NCBI RefSeq assembly: GCF_014297275.1
Contig: NZ_JACOQK010000001.1
Location: 2,673,303 to 2,737,302 of the forward strand
Length of the DNA: 64,000 nucleotides
From: Clostridium facile
GTDB lineage: Bacteria; Bacillota; Clostridia; Oscillospirales; Ruminococcaceae
Direction: 5' to 3'
The notes beneath the pieces were generated by a model. That model saw only the letters and a program-made list of their open reading frames with translations, had not been told where the DNA came from and did no database searches. The position numbers were made by a program, and so were the translations under genes. Positions 33,827 through 41,780 of this stretch are shown here, piece by piece; position 1 is the first letter of the stretch, and each line of letters opens with the position of its first letter.

Positions 33827-34895
33827 TAATAACACCTCCTGCAATGACAGCTTCCCCTTGATAACAAACAGCGGATTGCCCTTTTGTGATTGCACGTTGG
33901 GGCTGGTCAAACTGTATGTTTGCATTGCCATTCTCCAATGGAATCAATGTTGCCGCCGCATAAGGGGCGCGGTTTCTGATTTTTACCATTACTTTTGTAG
34001 GGCTGGTAAGCGGTTCTGGCAAAAGGTAACAGATATCCGAGATCGTGAGCTGGTCATGATAAATTTCTTGGTCGTCCTTCAAACATACCGTATTGGAAGA
34101 AGGATCAATACTAGCTACATACATCGGTTTTCCAAATGCCATTCCAAGGCCTTTCCGCTGCCCCACTGTATAATACCAAATTCCTTTGTGCTGCCCTAAT
34201 GGATTCCCTTTACTGTCCACAAAATTGCCTTTTGGAGGAACTGTTCCTACATAACGTTCCAGGAACTTTCCATAGCCTTCTTTTGCGTCTATAAAGCAGA
34301 TTTCCTGACTATCTTTTTTTCGGGAAACATGTTCAAATCCGAATTTTTCAGCAATTTCCCGTACCTGTGGTTTTGTATAATTCCCCAATGGGAACAGGAT
34401 ATGGGGCAGGCGGTCATAAGGAATGTGATACAAAAAATAACTTTGGTCTTTTTCAGGATAAAAAGAGGTTTTTAACTGCCAAATCCCGGTTTTATCCTGG
34501 TCGATTCTGGCGTAATGACCAGTAGAAATAAAGTCAGCGCCTAATTCTTTTGCTTTCTCGTAAAATAATCCAAACTTGATTTTTTGGTTACATACAATAC
34601 ATGGGCTAGGGGTACGACCTGCTTGATATTCAGATACAAAATTTTCAATGACATCCCGTTTGAATTCTTCCCTCATATCAATTACATGATGGGGGATACC
34701 CAAATGGTCGCATACTTTTCTGGCGTCTGCAATATCATCTTTTACCTTGTTCGCGAATAAATCCGGCCATTCGTCCTGGGGTTTCCATAATCGAAAGGTA
34801 ACTCCCACAACATCATAGCCCTGCTCTAATAAGAGGCCGGCAGCGGCTGAGCTATCTACACCACCGCTCATTCCGATCATTACTTTTTGTTTCAA
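33819..34895 (-). CDS. mnmA: tRNA-specific 2-thiouridylase
   Basis: MnmA adds sulfur to U34 of tRNA-Lys, -Glu and -Gln. The 358-aa protein has the PP-loop SGGVDSS (10-16) and the two catalytic cysteines, C102 in PSPCIVCNQKIKFG and C200 in DSQEICF. It normally receives sulfur from a cysteine desulfurase, but no nifS/iscS gene is next to it here. It follows cysK by 23 bases and overlaps the small Cys-rich protein gene. Confidence 0.96.
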   Translation of the reverse strand: MKQKVMIGMSGGVDSSAAAGLLLEQGYDVVGVTFRLWKPQDEWPDLFANKVKDDIADARKVCDHLGIPHHVIDMREEFKRDVIENFVSEYQAGRTPSPCIVCNQKIKFGLFYEKAKELGADFISTGHYARIDQDKTGIWQLKTSFYPEKDQSYFLYHIPYDRLPHILFPLGNYTKPQVREIAEKFGFEHVSRKKDSQEICFIDAKEGYGKFLERYVGTVPPKGNFVDSKGNPLGQHKGIWYYTVGQRKGLGMAFGKPMYVASIDPSSNTVCLKDDQEIYHDQLTISDICYLLPEPLTSPTKVMVKIRNRAPYAAATLIPLENGNANIQFDQPQRAITKGQSAVCYQGEAVIAGGVIIE

Positions 34896-34918
34896 TATTC
34901 TATGGCTCCTTTCCTAGT

Positions 34919-35851
34919 TTAATCAAACAGTCCTGGAGTAGAAAGGTAACGCTCTCCAGTATCTGGAAAGAATACCACAATGGTTTTTCCTTCTAATTCA
35001 GGTTTTTGTGCCAGCTGTGTTGCAGCAGCTAGAGCAGCCCCACTGGAAATACCAACTAAAATTCCTTGTGATTGTGCCAGTTCCCGTGTGGTTTGATATG
35101 CCTGTTCTGTAGTGATGGTGATAATTTCATCAATGATGCCCGTGTTCATTACGGATGGGACAAATCCAGCTCCAATCCCCTGCAATTTATGGGGACCAGC
35201 TTTTCCGCCGGATAATACGGGGGAATCTGCTGGCTCGGTTGCCACAATTTTGATATTGGGCAGTTCCTGTTTTAAGATTTCTCCAACACCGGTGATCGTT
35301 CCACCTGTTCCTACACCAGCCACAAAGGCGTCGATTTTACCATCGGTATCCTGCAGGATTTCCTTTGCTGTTGTTTGGCGGTGGGCTTCTGGATTAATTG
35401 GATTGTCAAATTGGGAAGGAATAAAAGAATTTGGGTTTTCTTTTGCCAGCTGGTTGGCTTTTTCGATTGCCCCTTTCATCCCTTTTGCGCCTTCTGTCAA
35501 AACCAGTTCCGCACCCAGTGCCTTTAATAAATTACGGCGTTCGATGCTCATGGTTTCTGGCATGGTTAAAATCAGGCGCAATCCTTTTTCAGCACAGATA
35601 AACGCCAGTCCTACGCCAGTGTTTCCGCTGGTTGGCTCAATAATCAGGGTATCTTTTTGAATGAGGCCTTTTTTTTGCGCGTCATCAATCATATATTTCG
35701 CAACACGGTCTTTTGCGGAACCCAATGGATTAAAATATTCCAGTTTTGCAATAATTTCCGCTTTTAACTGATGCTTTTCGCAGTAATGTTGCAATCGCAC
35801 CATTGGCGTATTGCCAATTAAATCAGAAAGATGATTGTGAATATTCGCCAT
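34919..35851 (-). CDS. cysK: Cysteine synthase (O-acetylserine sulfhydrylase)
   Basis: CysK makes cysteine from O-acetylserine and sulfide with PLP. From ATG at 35851 the protein is 310 aa. The PLP lysine is K47 in NPLGSAKDR, the substrate loop is PTSGNTG and the phosphate cradle is GTGGT. That start has GGAGGA ahead of it. An ATG fifteen codons upstream would put the site inside the gene. It is first in the cysK-mnmA-Cys-rich unit behind a good promoter. Cystathionine beta-synthase-like members are an alternative but less likely at this length. Confidence 0.94.
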   Translation of the reverse strand: MANIHNHLSDLIGNTPMVRLQHYCEKHQLKAEIIAKLEYFNPLGSAKDRVAKYMIDDAQKKGLIQKDTLIIEPTSGNTGVGLAFICAEKGLRLILTMPETMSIERRNLLKALGAELVLTEGAKGMKGAIEKANQLAKENPNSFIPSQFDNPINPEAHRQTTAKEILQDTDGKIDAFVAGVGTGGTITGVGEILKQELPNIKIVATEPADSPVLSGGKAGPHKLQGIGAGFVPSVMNTGIIDEIITITTEQAYQTTRELAQSQGILVGISSGAALAAATQLAQKPELEGKTIVVFFPDTGERYLSTPGLFD

Positions 35852-35891
35852 AGGGAATTCCTCCAGTTTTAATAGGATTTCATTTGTTTCC

Positions 35892-35920
35892 ATCATAGCA
35901 TTGGCTTAGGGAAAAGTCAA
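35892..35920 (-). promoter_or_regulatory. cysK promoter
   Basis: On the minus strand TTGACT (35920-35915) and TATGAT (35897-35892) are 17 bp apart. Confidence 0.8.
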
Positions 35921-35931
35921 GCAGAAAAGGT

Positions 35932-35960
35932 TTGAGTTTTCCAGCGTTTTGTGGTTTAAT
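35932..35960 (+). promoter_or_regulatory. Promoter of the amidohydrolase unit
   Basis: TTGAGT (35932-35937) and TTTAAT (35955-35960) are 17 bp apart. The -35 lies 11 bp from the divergent cysK -35, so the two promoters are back to back. Confidence 0.6.
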
Positions 35961-35997
35961 AAGAGTAAAGTATTTTATAAGATAAAGGAGCGTTGCT

Positions 35998-37164
35998 ATG
36001 CTGATCAAAAATGCTGTGCTTGAAACAGTCGAACATGGCAGGATTCCGCGTGGATTTCTTCAGATAGAATCAGGTAAAATTGTTGCGATGGGAAACATGG
36101 AGGATTGTCCAAAACTAGATGGCTTGGATTATTCCGGCTATACCCTCTATCCAGGTTTTATTGATTGCCATTGCCATTTAGGTATGTGGGAGGACTCCCT
36201 GGGATTTGAAGGGGAGGATGGAAATGAGGATACCGACCCAATTACCCCTCAATTGGATGCGTTGGACGCTATTAACCCAATGGATAGCTGCTTTCAGGAG
36301 GCAGTATCTGCAGGGGTTACAACAGTAGTAACCGGCCCTGGTAGTGCCAACCCCATTGGAGGGCATTGGATTGCCTTGAAAACAGTGGGCCGCAGAGTAG
36401 ATACTATGGTGGTAAAACGGAATATTGGAATGAAGTTTGCTTTGGGGGAAAACCCAAAAGCAACCTACAATGACAAAAATCAAACCCCTGTTACTCGTAT
36501 GGCGACAGCGGCGTTGATTCGGGAGCAGTTGCAGAAGGCAAAGCGGTATCAGATGGATTGCCAGCGGGCTTTAGAAGATGAGGAACTAGATCAACCAGAA
36601 TATGACGCCAAATGCGAGGCACTGTTGCCAGTACTAGAACGAAAAGAAAAGGCGTTTTTTCATGCTCATCGGGCGGATGACATTTTTACTGCCATCCGTT
36701 TGATTCGGGAATATCAATTGGATGGTGTTTTAGTCCATGGTACGGATGGCCATTTAATTGCGGACTTGTTGGAAGAAGAACATCTTCCAGTGATTACAGG
36801 CCCGATGATAACTGACCGTTCTAAGCCAGAGCTGAGAAACCAGAAAATTCAAAATCCAGCCATTTTAGCAAAATATCAGATACCAACCGCCATATGTACC
36901 GACCATCCAGAGGTTCCTATCCAATATCTTCCTTTGAGTTGTGGGATTGCCATAAAGGGAGGATTGTCCAGAGAAAAAGCATTGCAGGCAATTACCATAG
37001 AACCCGCCCGAATTTGTGGACTGGAACAAAGATTGGGTTCTCTACAGGTAGGAAAAGACGCGGATATTGTGGTTTATCCAAACGATACAGATCCATTTTC
37101 GGTTTATTCTAGCCCATTTCAAGTGATGATTGATGGAAAGTTTGTTTATGAGGAGACGAAATAG
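35998..37164 (+). CDS. Amidohydrolase-superfamily enzyme
   Basis: The 388-aa metal-dependent hydrolase of the imidazolonepropionase/dihydroorotase type has the metal HxH in GFIDCHCHLG (H58, H60). Other landmarks are VLVHGTDG, CTDHPEV with a likely metal Asp, and the C-terminal small beta domain (LGSLQVGKDADIVVY). No histidine-degradation genes are nearby, so the substrate is unknown. It ends two bases before the fumarase alpha gene, indicating co-translation. AAGGAG lies ahead of ATG. Confidence 0.85.
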   Translation: MLIKNAVLETVEHGRIPRGFLQIESGKIVAMGNMEDCPKLDGLDYSGYTLYPGFIDCHCHLGMWEDSLGFEGEDGNEDTDPITPQLDALDAINPMDSCFQEAVSAGVTTVVTGPGSANPIGGHWIALKTVGRRVDTMVVKRNIGMKFALGENPKATYNDKNQTPVTRMATAALIREQLQKAKRYQMDCQRALEDEELDQPEYDAKCEALLPVLERKEKAFFHAHRADDIFTAIRLIREYQLDGVLVHGTDGHLIADLLEEEHLPVITGPMITDRSKPELRNQKIQNPAILAKYQIPTAICTDHPEVPIQYLPLSCGIAIKGGLSREKALQAITIEPARICGLEQRLGSLQVGKDADIVVYPNDTDPFSVYSSPFQVMIDGKFVYEETK

Positions 37165-37166
37165 CA

Positions 37167-38009
37167 ATGAGAGAGATAGATGTAAAGGAATTAACTTCCT
37201 GTATTAAACAATTGTGTATTAAGGCAAATAAAGAACTGCCTTGCAGTGTTAAAAAAGCAATTTCCAAAGCGAGAGAACAGGAATGCAGCGAAATATGTAA
37301 AAGCGTTTTAGGGGATTTGGAAGAGAATATCCAAGCTGCAAAAGAATTGGATGTACCTGTCTGCCAGGATACTGGAATGGCAGTAGTATTTTTGGAAATT
37401 GGCCAGGATGTTCATTTTATCGGCGGAGATTTCAATGAAGCGGTAAACGAAGGAGTACGCCAGGGATATCTGGAAGGGTTGCTGCGTTTATCCGTCGTAG
37501 CGGATCCAATCCGTCGCGGTAATACCAATGATAATACGCCTGCTATTCTGCATACTTCGATTATCCCAGGGGATAAAGTGAAAATTATGGTGGCTCCTAA
37601 AGGATTTGGTAGTGAAAATATGAGTGCCATTCGGATGTTTACCCCATCCGCCACCCGCCAGGAGATCATCGGGTTTGTAGTGGATACTGTTCGCAAAGCG
37701 GGGAGCAATCCATGTCCACCTGTGATTGTTGGCGTTGGGATTGGCGGAGATTTTGAACAGTGCGCTTTGTTGGCAAAACAGGCGCTTTGCCGTGACCTTG
37801 ACCAGCCGAATCCAGACCCATTTTATGCGGAATTGGAACAAGAGATGTTACAACAGGTAAACCAGCTGGGAATTGGTTCCCAGGGATTTGGCGGGGATGT
37901 TACTGCGTTGGGATTAAATATTGAAACTTATGCAACTCATATTGCAGGGTTACCAGTAGCGGTGAACATGGGCTGCCATGTGACCCGGCATATGTGTGCA
38001 GAACTGTAG
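37167..38009 (+). CDS. Class I fumarase/tartrate dehydratase alpha subunit, orphan
   Basis: The 280-aa protein matches the alpha subunit of two-subunit [4Fe-4S] hydro-lyases. Candidate cluster ligands are C66 (VCQDTG), C199 (GDFEQCA) and C270 (MGCHVTRH). The beta subunit usually follows directly, but here a THUMP methyltransferase gene does, and none occurs elsewhere in this window. Possible explanations are a distant beta gene or a different partner. The direct junction with an amidohydrolase gene could mean a shared degradation route, which is inference. The specific dicarboxylate substrate cannot be decided. Confidence 0.87.
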   Translation: MREIDVKELTSCIKQLCIKANKELPCSVKKAISKAREQECSEICKSVLGDLEENIQAAKELDVPVCQDTGMAVVFLEIGQDVHFIGGDFNEAVNEGVRQGYLEGLLRLSVVADPIRRGNTNDNTPAILHTSIIPGDKVKIMVAPKGFGSENMSAIRMFTPSATRQEIIGFVVDTVRKAGSNPCPPVIVGVGIGGDFEQCALLAKQALCRDLDQPNPDPFYAELEQEMLQQVNQLGIGSQGFGGDVTALGLNIETYATHIAGLPVAVNMGCHVTRHMCAEL

Positions 38010-38027
38010 GATAAAGGAGAATTGAAT

Positions 38028-39146
38028 TTGGAACAAATTACAATGATTTGCCCCTGCCATTTTGGGTTGGAAAGTGTACTGTCCGGCGAAGTAAAACGGC
38101 TGGGGGGACAAAATGTTACGGTAACCGATGGAAGGGTTGCATTTGACGGAGATTTGGAACTGTTGGTAAGGGCTAATTTGTGGCTACGTACTGCGGAGCG
38201 GGTATTGATCCGTTTGGGGGAATTCCACGCCACCTCGTTTGAGCAATTGTTCCAGGGTGTGAAAAAACTGCCATTAGAACAGTGGATTGGCGCCCATGAC
38301 GCTTTTCCTGTAAAAGGGCATTCGTTGAACTCACAGCTGCACAGCATCCCGGACTGCCAATCAATTATCAAAAAAGCCGCTGTGGAACGACTAAAAGAGT
38401 GTTACCATGTCCACTGGTTTGAGGAGAACGAAGCGGTGCATCAAATCCAGTTTTCAATCTTAAAAGATGTAGTTACTGTGATGCTGGATACCTCCGGACC
38501 TGGGTTGCACAAAAGGGGATACCGACAAAATTCCAATGCTGCTCCAATTAAAGAAACACTGGCATCTGGCATTATTGATTTAGCTCATGTAAAACCTTTT
38601 TCCACAGTGTATGACCCATTTTGTGGTTCCGGTACTTTTTTAATCGAGAGTGCAACCAAAGCGTTGAACATCGCGCCTGGGATCAACCGCCGTTTTGCAG
38701 CGGAAAAGTGGAAGCAGATCCCGCAAAAAGTCTGGCAGGAGGAGCGTACTCGTGCCCTTGATTTGGTTCGTAGAGATGTGGAGTTCCGTGGGTATGGATT
38801 TGATATTGATCCAGCTGCTGTAGAATTGAGTACAGCAAACGCAAAAAAAGCTGGTGTCCTTCCAAGGTTGAAATTTAACCAGCGGGAAATTGCGGATTTT
38901 TCTCCTGTAACAGATAAAGGGATTGTTATTTGCAATCCTCCTTATGGGGAACGTATGCTGGAAATAAGACAAGCGGAAGAAATTTACCGGACGATGGGAA
39001 AGGTATTCCAGATGGGAAATGGAATCCACTATTATATTATCAGCCCTCATGAACAGTTTGAAACCATCTTTGGGAAAAAAGCAGATAAACGCCGTAAGCT
39101 ATATAATGGGATGTTAAAATGCCAGCTCTATATGTATTTTAAGTAG
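38028..39146 (+). CDS. THUMP-domain rRNA/tRNA methyltransferase (RlmL/YpsC-like)
   Basis: The 372-aa protein has an N-terminal THUMP RNA-binding domain (about 1-160) and a C-terminal SAM-dependent methyltransferase with DPFCGSGTF and the catalytic NPPYGERM. This combination belongs to the RlmL N-terminal-like N2-guanine methyltransferases (YpsC in Bacillus), acting probably on 23S rRNA. TTG at 38028 is chosen because AAAGGAGA ends eight bases before it. A TTG at 38022 is too close. Confidence 0.9.
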   Translation: MEQITMICPCHFGLESVLSGEVKRLGGQNVTVTDGRVAFDGDLELLVRANLWLRTAERVLIRLGEFHATSFEQLFQGVKKLPLEQWIGAHDAFPVKGHSLNSQLHSIPDCQSIIKKAAVERLKECYHVHWFEENEAVHQIQFSILKDVVTVMLDTSGPGLHKRGYRQNSNAAPIKETLASGIIDLAHVKPFSTVYDPFCGSGTFLIESATKALNIAPGINRRFAAEKWKQIPQKVWQEERTRALDLVRRDVEFRGYGFDIDPAAVELSTANAKKAGVLPRLKFNQREIADFSPVTDKGIVICNPPYGERMLEIRQAEEIYRTMGKVFQMGNGIHYYIISPHEQFETIFGKKADKRRKLYNGMLKCQLYMYFK

Positions 39147-39179
39147 TCCATCTAGTGGATTTAAGAAGGGAATCCCTAT

Positions 39180-39582
39180 GAAAACATTAAAATATCAATT
39201 ATTCTCCAGTGTCATTTTAATTATTTGTATTTTACTTATGTTCCTTTCCTGGTTTGGTGGCTCCCGAGGGGTACAAGAAATATCAGGGACGATTGTGTTG
39301 TATCATCCTGTAACTATTATTGGAATTTTGATAACCTTGATTGGAATATGGTTTGAGAATCGACGATTTGCTATGGTTTGTGGGATATTAGGACCCTGTT
39401 TATTGCTGATAATGGAGTTGTTTTATTTTTTTACATGGCACATAGAAACTATAACAGGAGAATTCAGCTTAGGAATCAGTTTTTCCTTGGCATATCCAGA
39501 ATTTTATTTTGGCTTTGGTGTCACACTGGCATTGCTGGTGGCAAATTTGATGCGTATCAGGAAGTGCTTCTACCAAAAATAA
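39180..39582 (+). CDS. Unknown four-helix membrane protein
   Basis: The roughly 134-aa protein begins MKTLKYQLFSSVILI and has four predicted membrane helices (about 9-25, 42-58, 66-86 and 108-127). The ATG at about 39179 has AGAAGGGA ahead of it, 34 bases after the methyltransferase. I do not recognise a family and no catalytic motif is visible. No terminator separates it from the gene before, so it may be cotranscribed. Confidence 0.6.
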
Positions 39583-39957
39583 CTGCAATATAATTTTGTA
39601 GAAGAATTCAAAAATTGGAAACTACAAAAATGATTGGTGGATTGATGAAACAGCATGACCGTAAATTATGATGGGATTATTTTCAGCAATGCTGTTTGCT
39701 ATTTTATAAGATTGAATATAGATATGAATTTGAAAGCGTGAGGTAAATGGATATTTTTTTATGGATAGCAATAGGGGTGGCAATCTTATGCGCTACAGTA
39801 GCAATCTATTTTGGAACAACAAAATCCTAGTTGGAGAGGCAACGGAATCTTTTATTTCCTTTTCCTTGAAAATTATTTCTAGATGTACAATATAAGAGAT
39901 TAAGACCGTTTAGAATAGCCGATGATATATTTGTTTATTAGTTTGCGGAGGAATTGT
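39583..39957. other. Intergenic stretch, one tiny ORF only
   Basis: Apart from the 27-codon ORF at 39747-39830 I see no gene. The remainder is AT-rich without strong hairpins or a consensus promoter. Confidence 0.4.
39747..39830 (+). CDS. Possible 27-aa single-helix membrane peptide
   Basis: ATG at 39747 after GTGAGGTAA opens MDIFLWIAIGVAILCATV..., a hydrophobic helix ending in FGTTKS and TAG at 39828-39830. Its composition resembles known small bacterial membrane peptides, and the neighbours on both sides are also small membrane proteins. There is no other support. Confidence 0.35.
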   Translation: MDIFLWIAIGVAILCATVAIYFGTTKS

Positions 39958-40155
39958 ATGGATCAAAAAATAAAAAACGGTGGTATGGGCTTTGTTTCTA
40001 CATTGACGTTAATTTTTATTGTACTAAAACTTTTAGGTCTTATAGCATGGAGTTGGATATGGGTATTTGCTCCTATTTGGATCTCTTTTGTGTTGATTGT
40101 ATTGGCTTTTGGTGTGATTCTGATTGGTGGCAGAATCAAAAAAGGGAAATGGTAA
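39958..40155 (+). CDS. Small two-helix membrane protein (Fragile-X-F-like)
   Basis: The 65-aa protein has two membrane helices. The conserved-looking core VLKLLGLIAWSWIWVFAPIW resembles small bacterial/phage proteins annotated as transmembrane Fragile-X-F. ATG at 39958 follows GCGGAGGAA, while an ATG 12 codons earlier has no site. The basic C-terminus (GRIKKGKW) should face the cytosol. Function is unknown. Confidence 0.7.
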   Translation: MDQKIKNGGMGFVSTLTLIFIVLKLLGLIAWSWIWVFAPIWISFVLIVLAFGVILIGGRIKKGKW

Positions 40156-40222
40156 TTTTTTATTGGCACAAATGTAGAATATGATAAGGAAAGGGACCGT
40201 TTGATTAGCAAAAAAAGAAAGG

Positions 40223-41056
40223 ATGGAAATTTTGTCAAAAACAAAACGGAATTTATGGTTAGTTGCTGGAATCTGTTTTTGGATTTTAGGGGCAATTGTA
40301 TTTGGAAAATACGATTTGGAAATATCCCAATTGCTTTACCATCCTGATTGGAAATGGGCAGTTGCCTTTGAGAATGGAGGTAGGTTGACAACTCCTATTC
40401 TATTAGCGGTTGGTCTCCATTTTTTGATTTATTTGGAAAAGCGGAAGCATCCAAAGAAAATTTACTGGGTTGTCGATGTTGGGATTATGGCGATTGTGGT
40501 GGTATTAATTTTGTTGTTTTCCGGTGGACTGAGTGGATTGGTACAGGAATTGTTTCTAACAGCAATTTATCTGGCTTTTTATTTGCTGATCCAATTGGGA
40601 GGAAAACAACTGGATATGGACAAGCTAATACAAATTAAAAAAATTGTATGGACGATGTTTGTTGCTACTGCGTTGATTTTTTTGGTTATTACGATTGTAA
40701 AAGTATTTGCCGGAAGATTGCGGTTTCGAGATATGGAAAACATCTCCCAGTTTGTTCCATGGTATCAATGGCATCCCTTTTCTGGAAACCATTCTTTTCC
40801 TTCTGGACATACAGGCAACTCTATGGCGGTCATTGGTGTTTTGTTATTATCCGGACTGATCCAGACGAGATGGAAACGTATTTTAGTCGCAGCTTTACCA
40901 ATCGTTTATTTGTTGTTAATGGCTATTAGCAGGATTATTATGGGGGCACATTATGCCTCTGATGTTTTATTTTCATTAGGGATTATAGCATATGGCTGGT
41001 ATATTGCAATATGGTTATGTCAGCGTTATCAGAAAAGGAAAATAGATGGAAATTAA
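40223..41056 (+). CDS. PAP2-family membrane phosphatase
   Basis: The 277-aa integral membrane protein has about six helices. The acid-phosphatase triad is split over GRLRFRD, SFPSGHTGNS and SRIIMGAHYASD, giving the PSGH and SRxxxxxHxxxD signatures. Such enzymes dephosphorylate lipid phosphates, for example undecaprenyl diphosphate or phosphatidate. ATG at 40223 sits close to AAGAAAGG, and TTG at 40232 has better spacing, so the true start is uncertain by three codons. It overlaps the following GNAT gene by 11 bases. Confidence 0.9.
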   Translation: MEILSKTKRNLWLVAGICFWILGAIVFGKYDLEISQLLYHPDWKWAVAFENGGRLTTPILLAVGLHFLIYLEKRKHPKKIYWVVDVGIMAIVVVLILLFSGGLSGLVQELFLTAIYLAFYLLIQLGGKQLDMDKLIQIKKIVWTMFVATALIFLVITIVKVFAGRLRFRDMENISQFVPWYQWHPFSGNHSFPSGHTGNSMAVIGVLLLSGLIQTRWKRILVAALPIVYLLLMAISRIIMGAHYASDVLFSLGIIAYGWYIAIWLCQRYQKRKIDGN

Positions 41057-41498
41057 ACGGGTTTACTCTCATAAAAAAGCATTTTTAGATTTGTTATTAT
41101 TGGCAGATGAACAGGAATCCATGATTGACCGTTATTTGGAGCAAGGGGAACTGTTTGTTTTATATGACCAAGGTGTGAAAACAGTTTGCGTTGTGGTAAA
41201 AGTACAGGAGAGGGTTTACGAAATCAAAAACCTGGCAACAGACCCCAGTTTTCAAGGCAAAGGATATGGAAAGGCGATGGTGGAGTATATTTTTCAACTT
41301 TATCAAAAAATAGCGGATTATCTTCTGGTTGGAACTGGGGACAGCCCTTTGACAATTCCTTTTTATGAAAAATGTGGTTTTTCCTATTCCCATAGGGTTC
41401 CGAATTTTTTTGTGGATTTTTATGACCATCCCATTTATGAAGCGGGGAAACAGCTTATTGATATGGTATATCTTAAAAAAGATTTCGTTTCGGGTTAA
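41046..41498 (+). CDS. GNAT family N-acetyltransferase
   Basis: The 150-aa GNAT protein has the acetyl-CoA loop LATDPSFQGKGYGKAMVEYIF (Q/RxxGxG/A in QGKGYG) and the C-terminal FYEKCGFSYSHR, common in small-molecule or peptide acetyltransferases. Its start lies inside the end of the PAP2 gene, so expression is coupled. A terminator palindrome follows 2 bases after the stop. Confidence 0.85.
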   Translation: MEIKRVYSHKKAFLDLLLLADEQESMIDRYLEQGELFVLYDQGVKTVCVVVKVQERVYEIKNLATDPSFQGKGYGKAMVEYIFQLYQKIADYLLVGTGDSPLTIPFYEKCGFSYSHRVPNFFVDFYDHPIYEAGKQLIDMVYLKKDFVSG

Positions 41499-41500
41499 AA

Positions 41501-41539
41501 AATACCTTTGGATAGTATACTATCCAAAGGTATTTTTAT
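41501..41539 (+). terminator. Long palindromic terminator after the GNAT gene
   Basis: A 34-nt perfect palindrome (17-bp arms 41501-41517 and 41518-41534) is followed by TTTATC. Confidence 0.88.
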
Positions 41540-41707
41540 CTCGGACTATAACTATGATTTATTATATTAGCTTATAGAGTTTGCGGAACAAATTTTCTTT
41601 TTTCTTTTTCATGTTTTACAAAAAGAACAGAAGATTCTTTTTCGGAAAATCGATCCTATTTTTTGGAGAATATCGCCTGGTTATGGGGGATTTTAAAAGA
41701 AGCACAG

Positions 41708-41736
41708 TTGAAACGAACAGAAAAATGATGTATAAT
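41708..41736 (+). promoter_or_regulatory. recJ promoter
   Basis: TTGAAA (41708-41713), 17 bp and TATAAT (41731-41736), about 45 bp before the start codon. Confidence 0.8.
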
Positions 41737-41780
41737 AAATACAAAAAGTAATTGATTTTCAGGATAGAGTGAGGCATACT

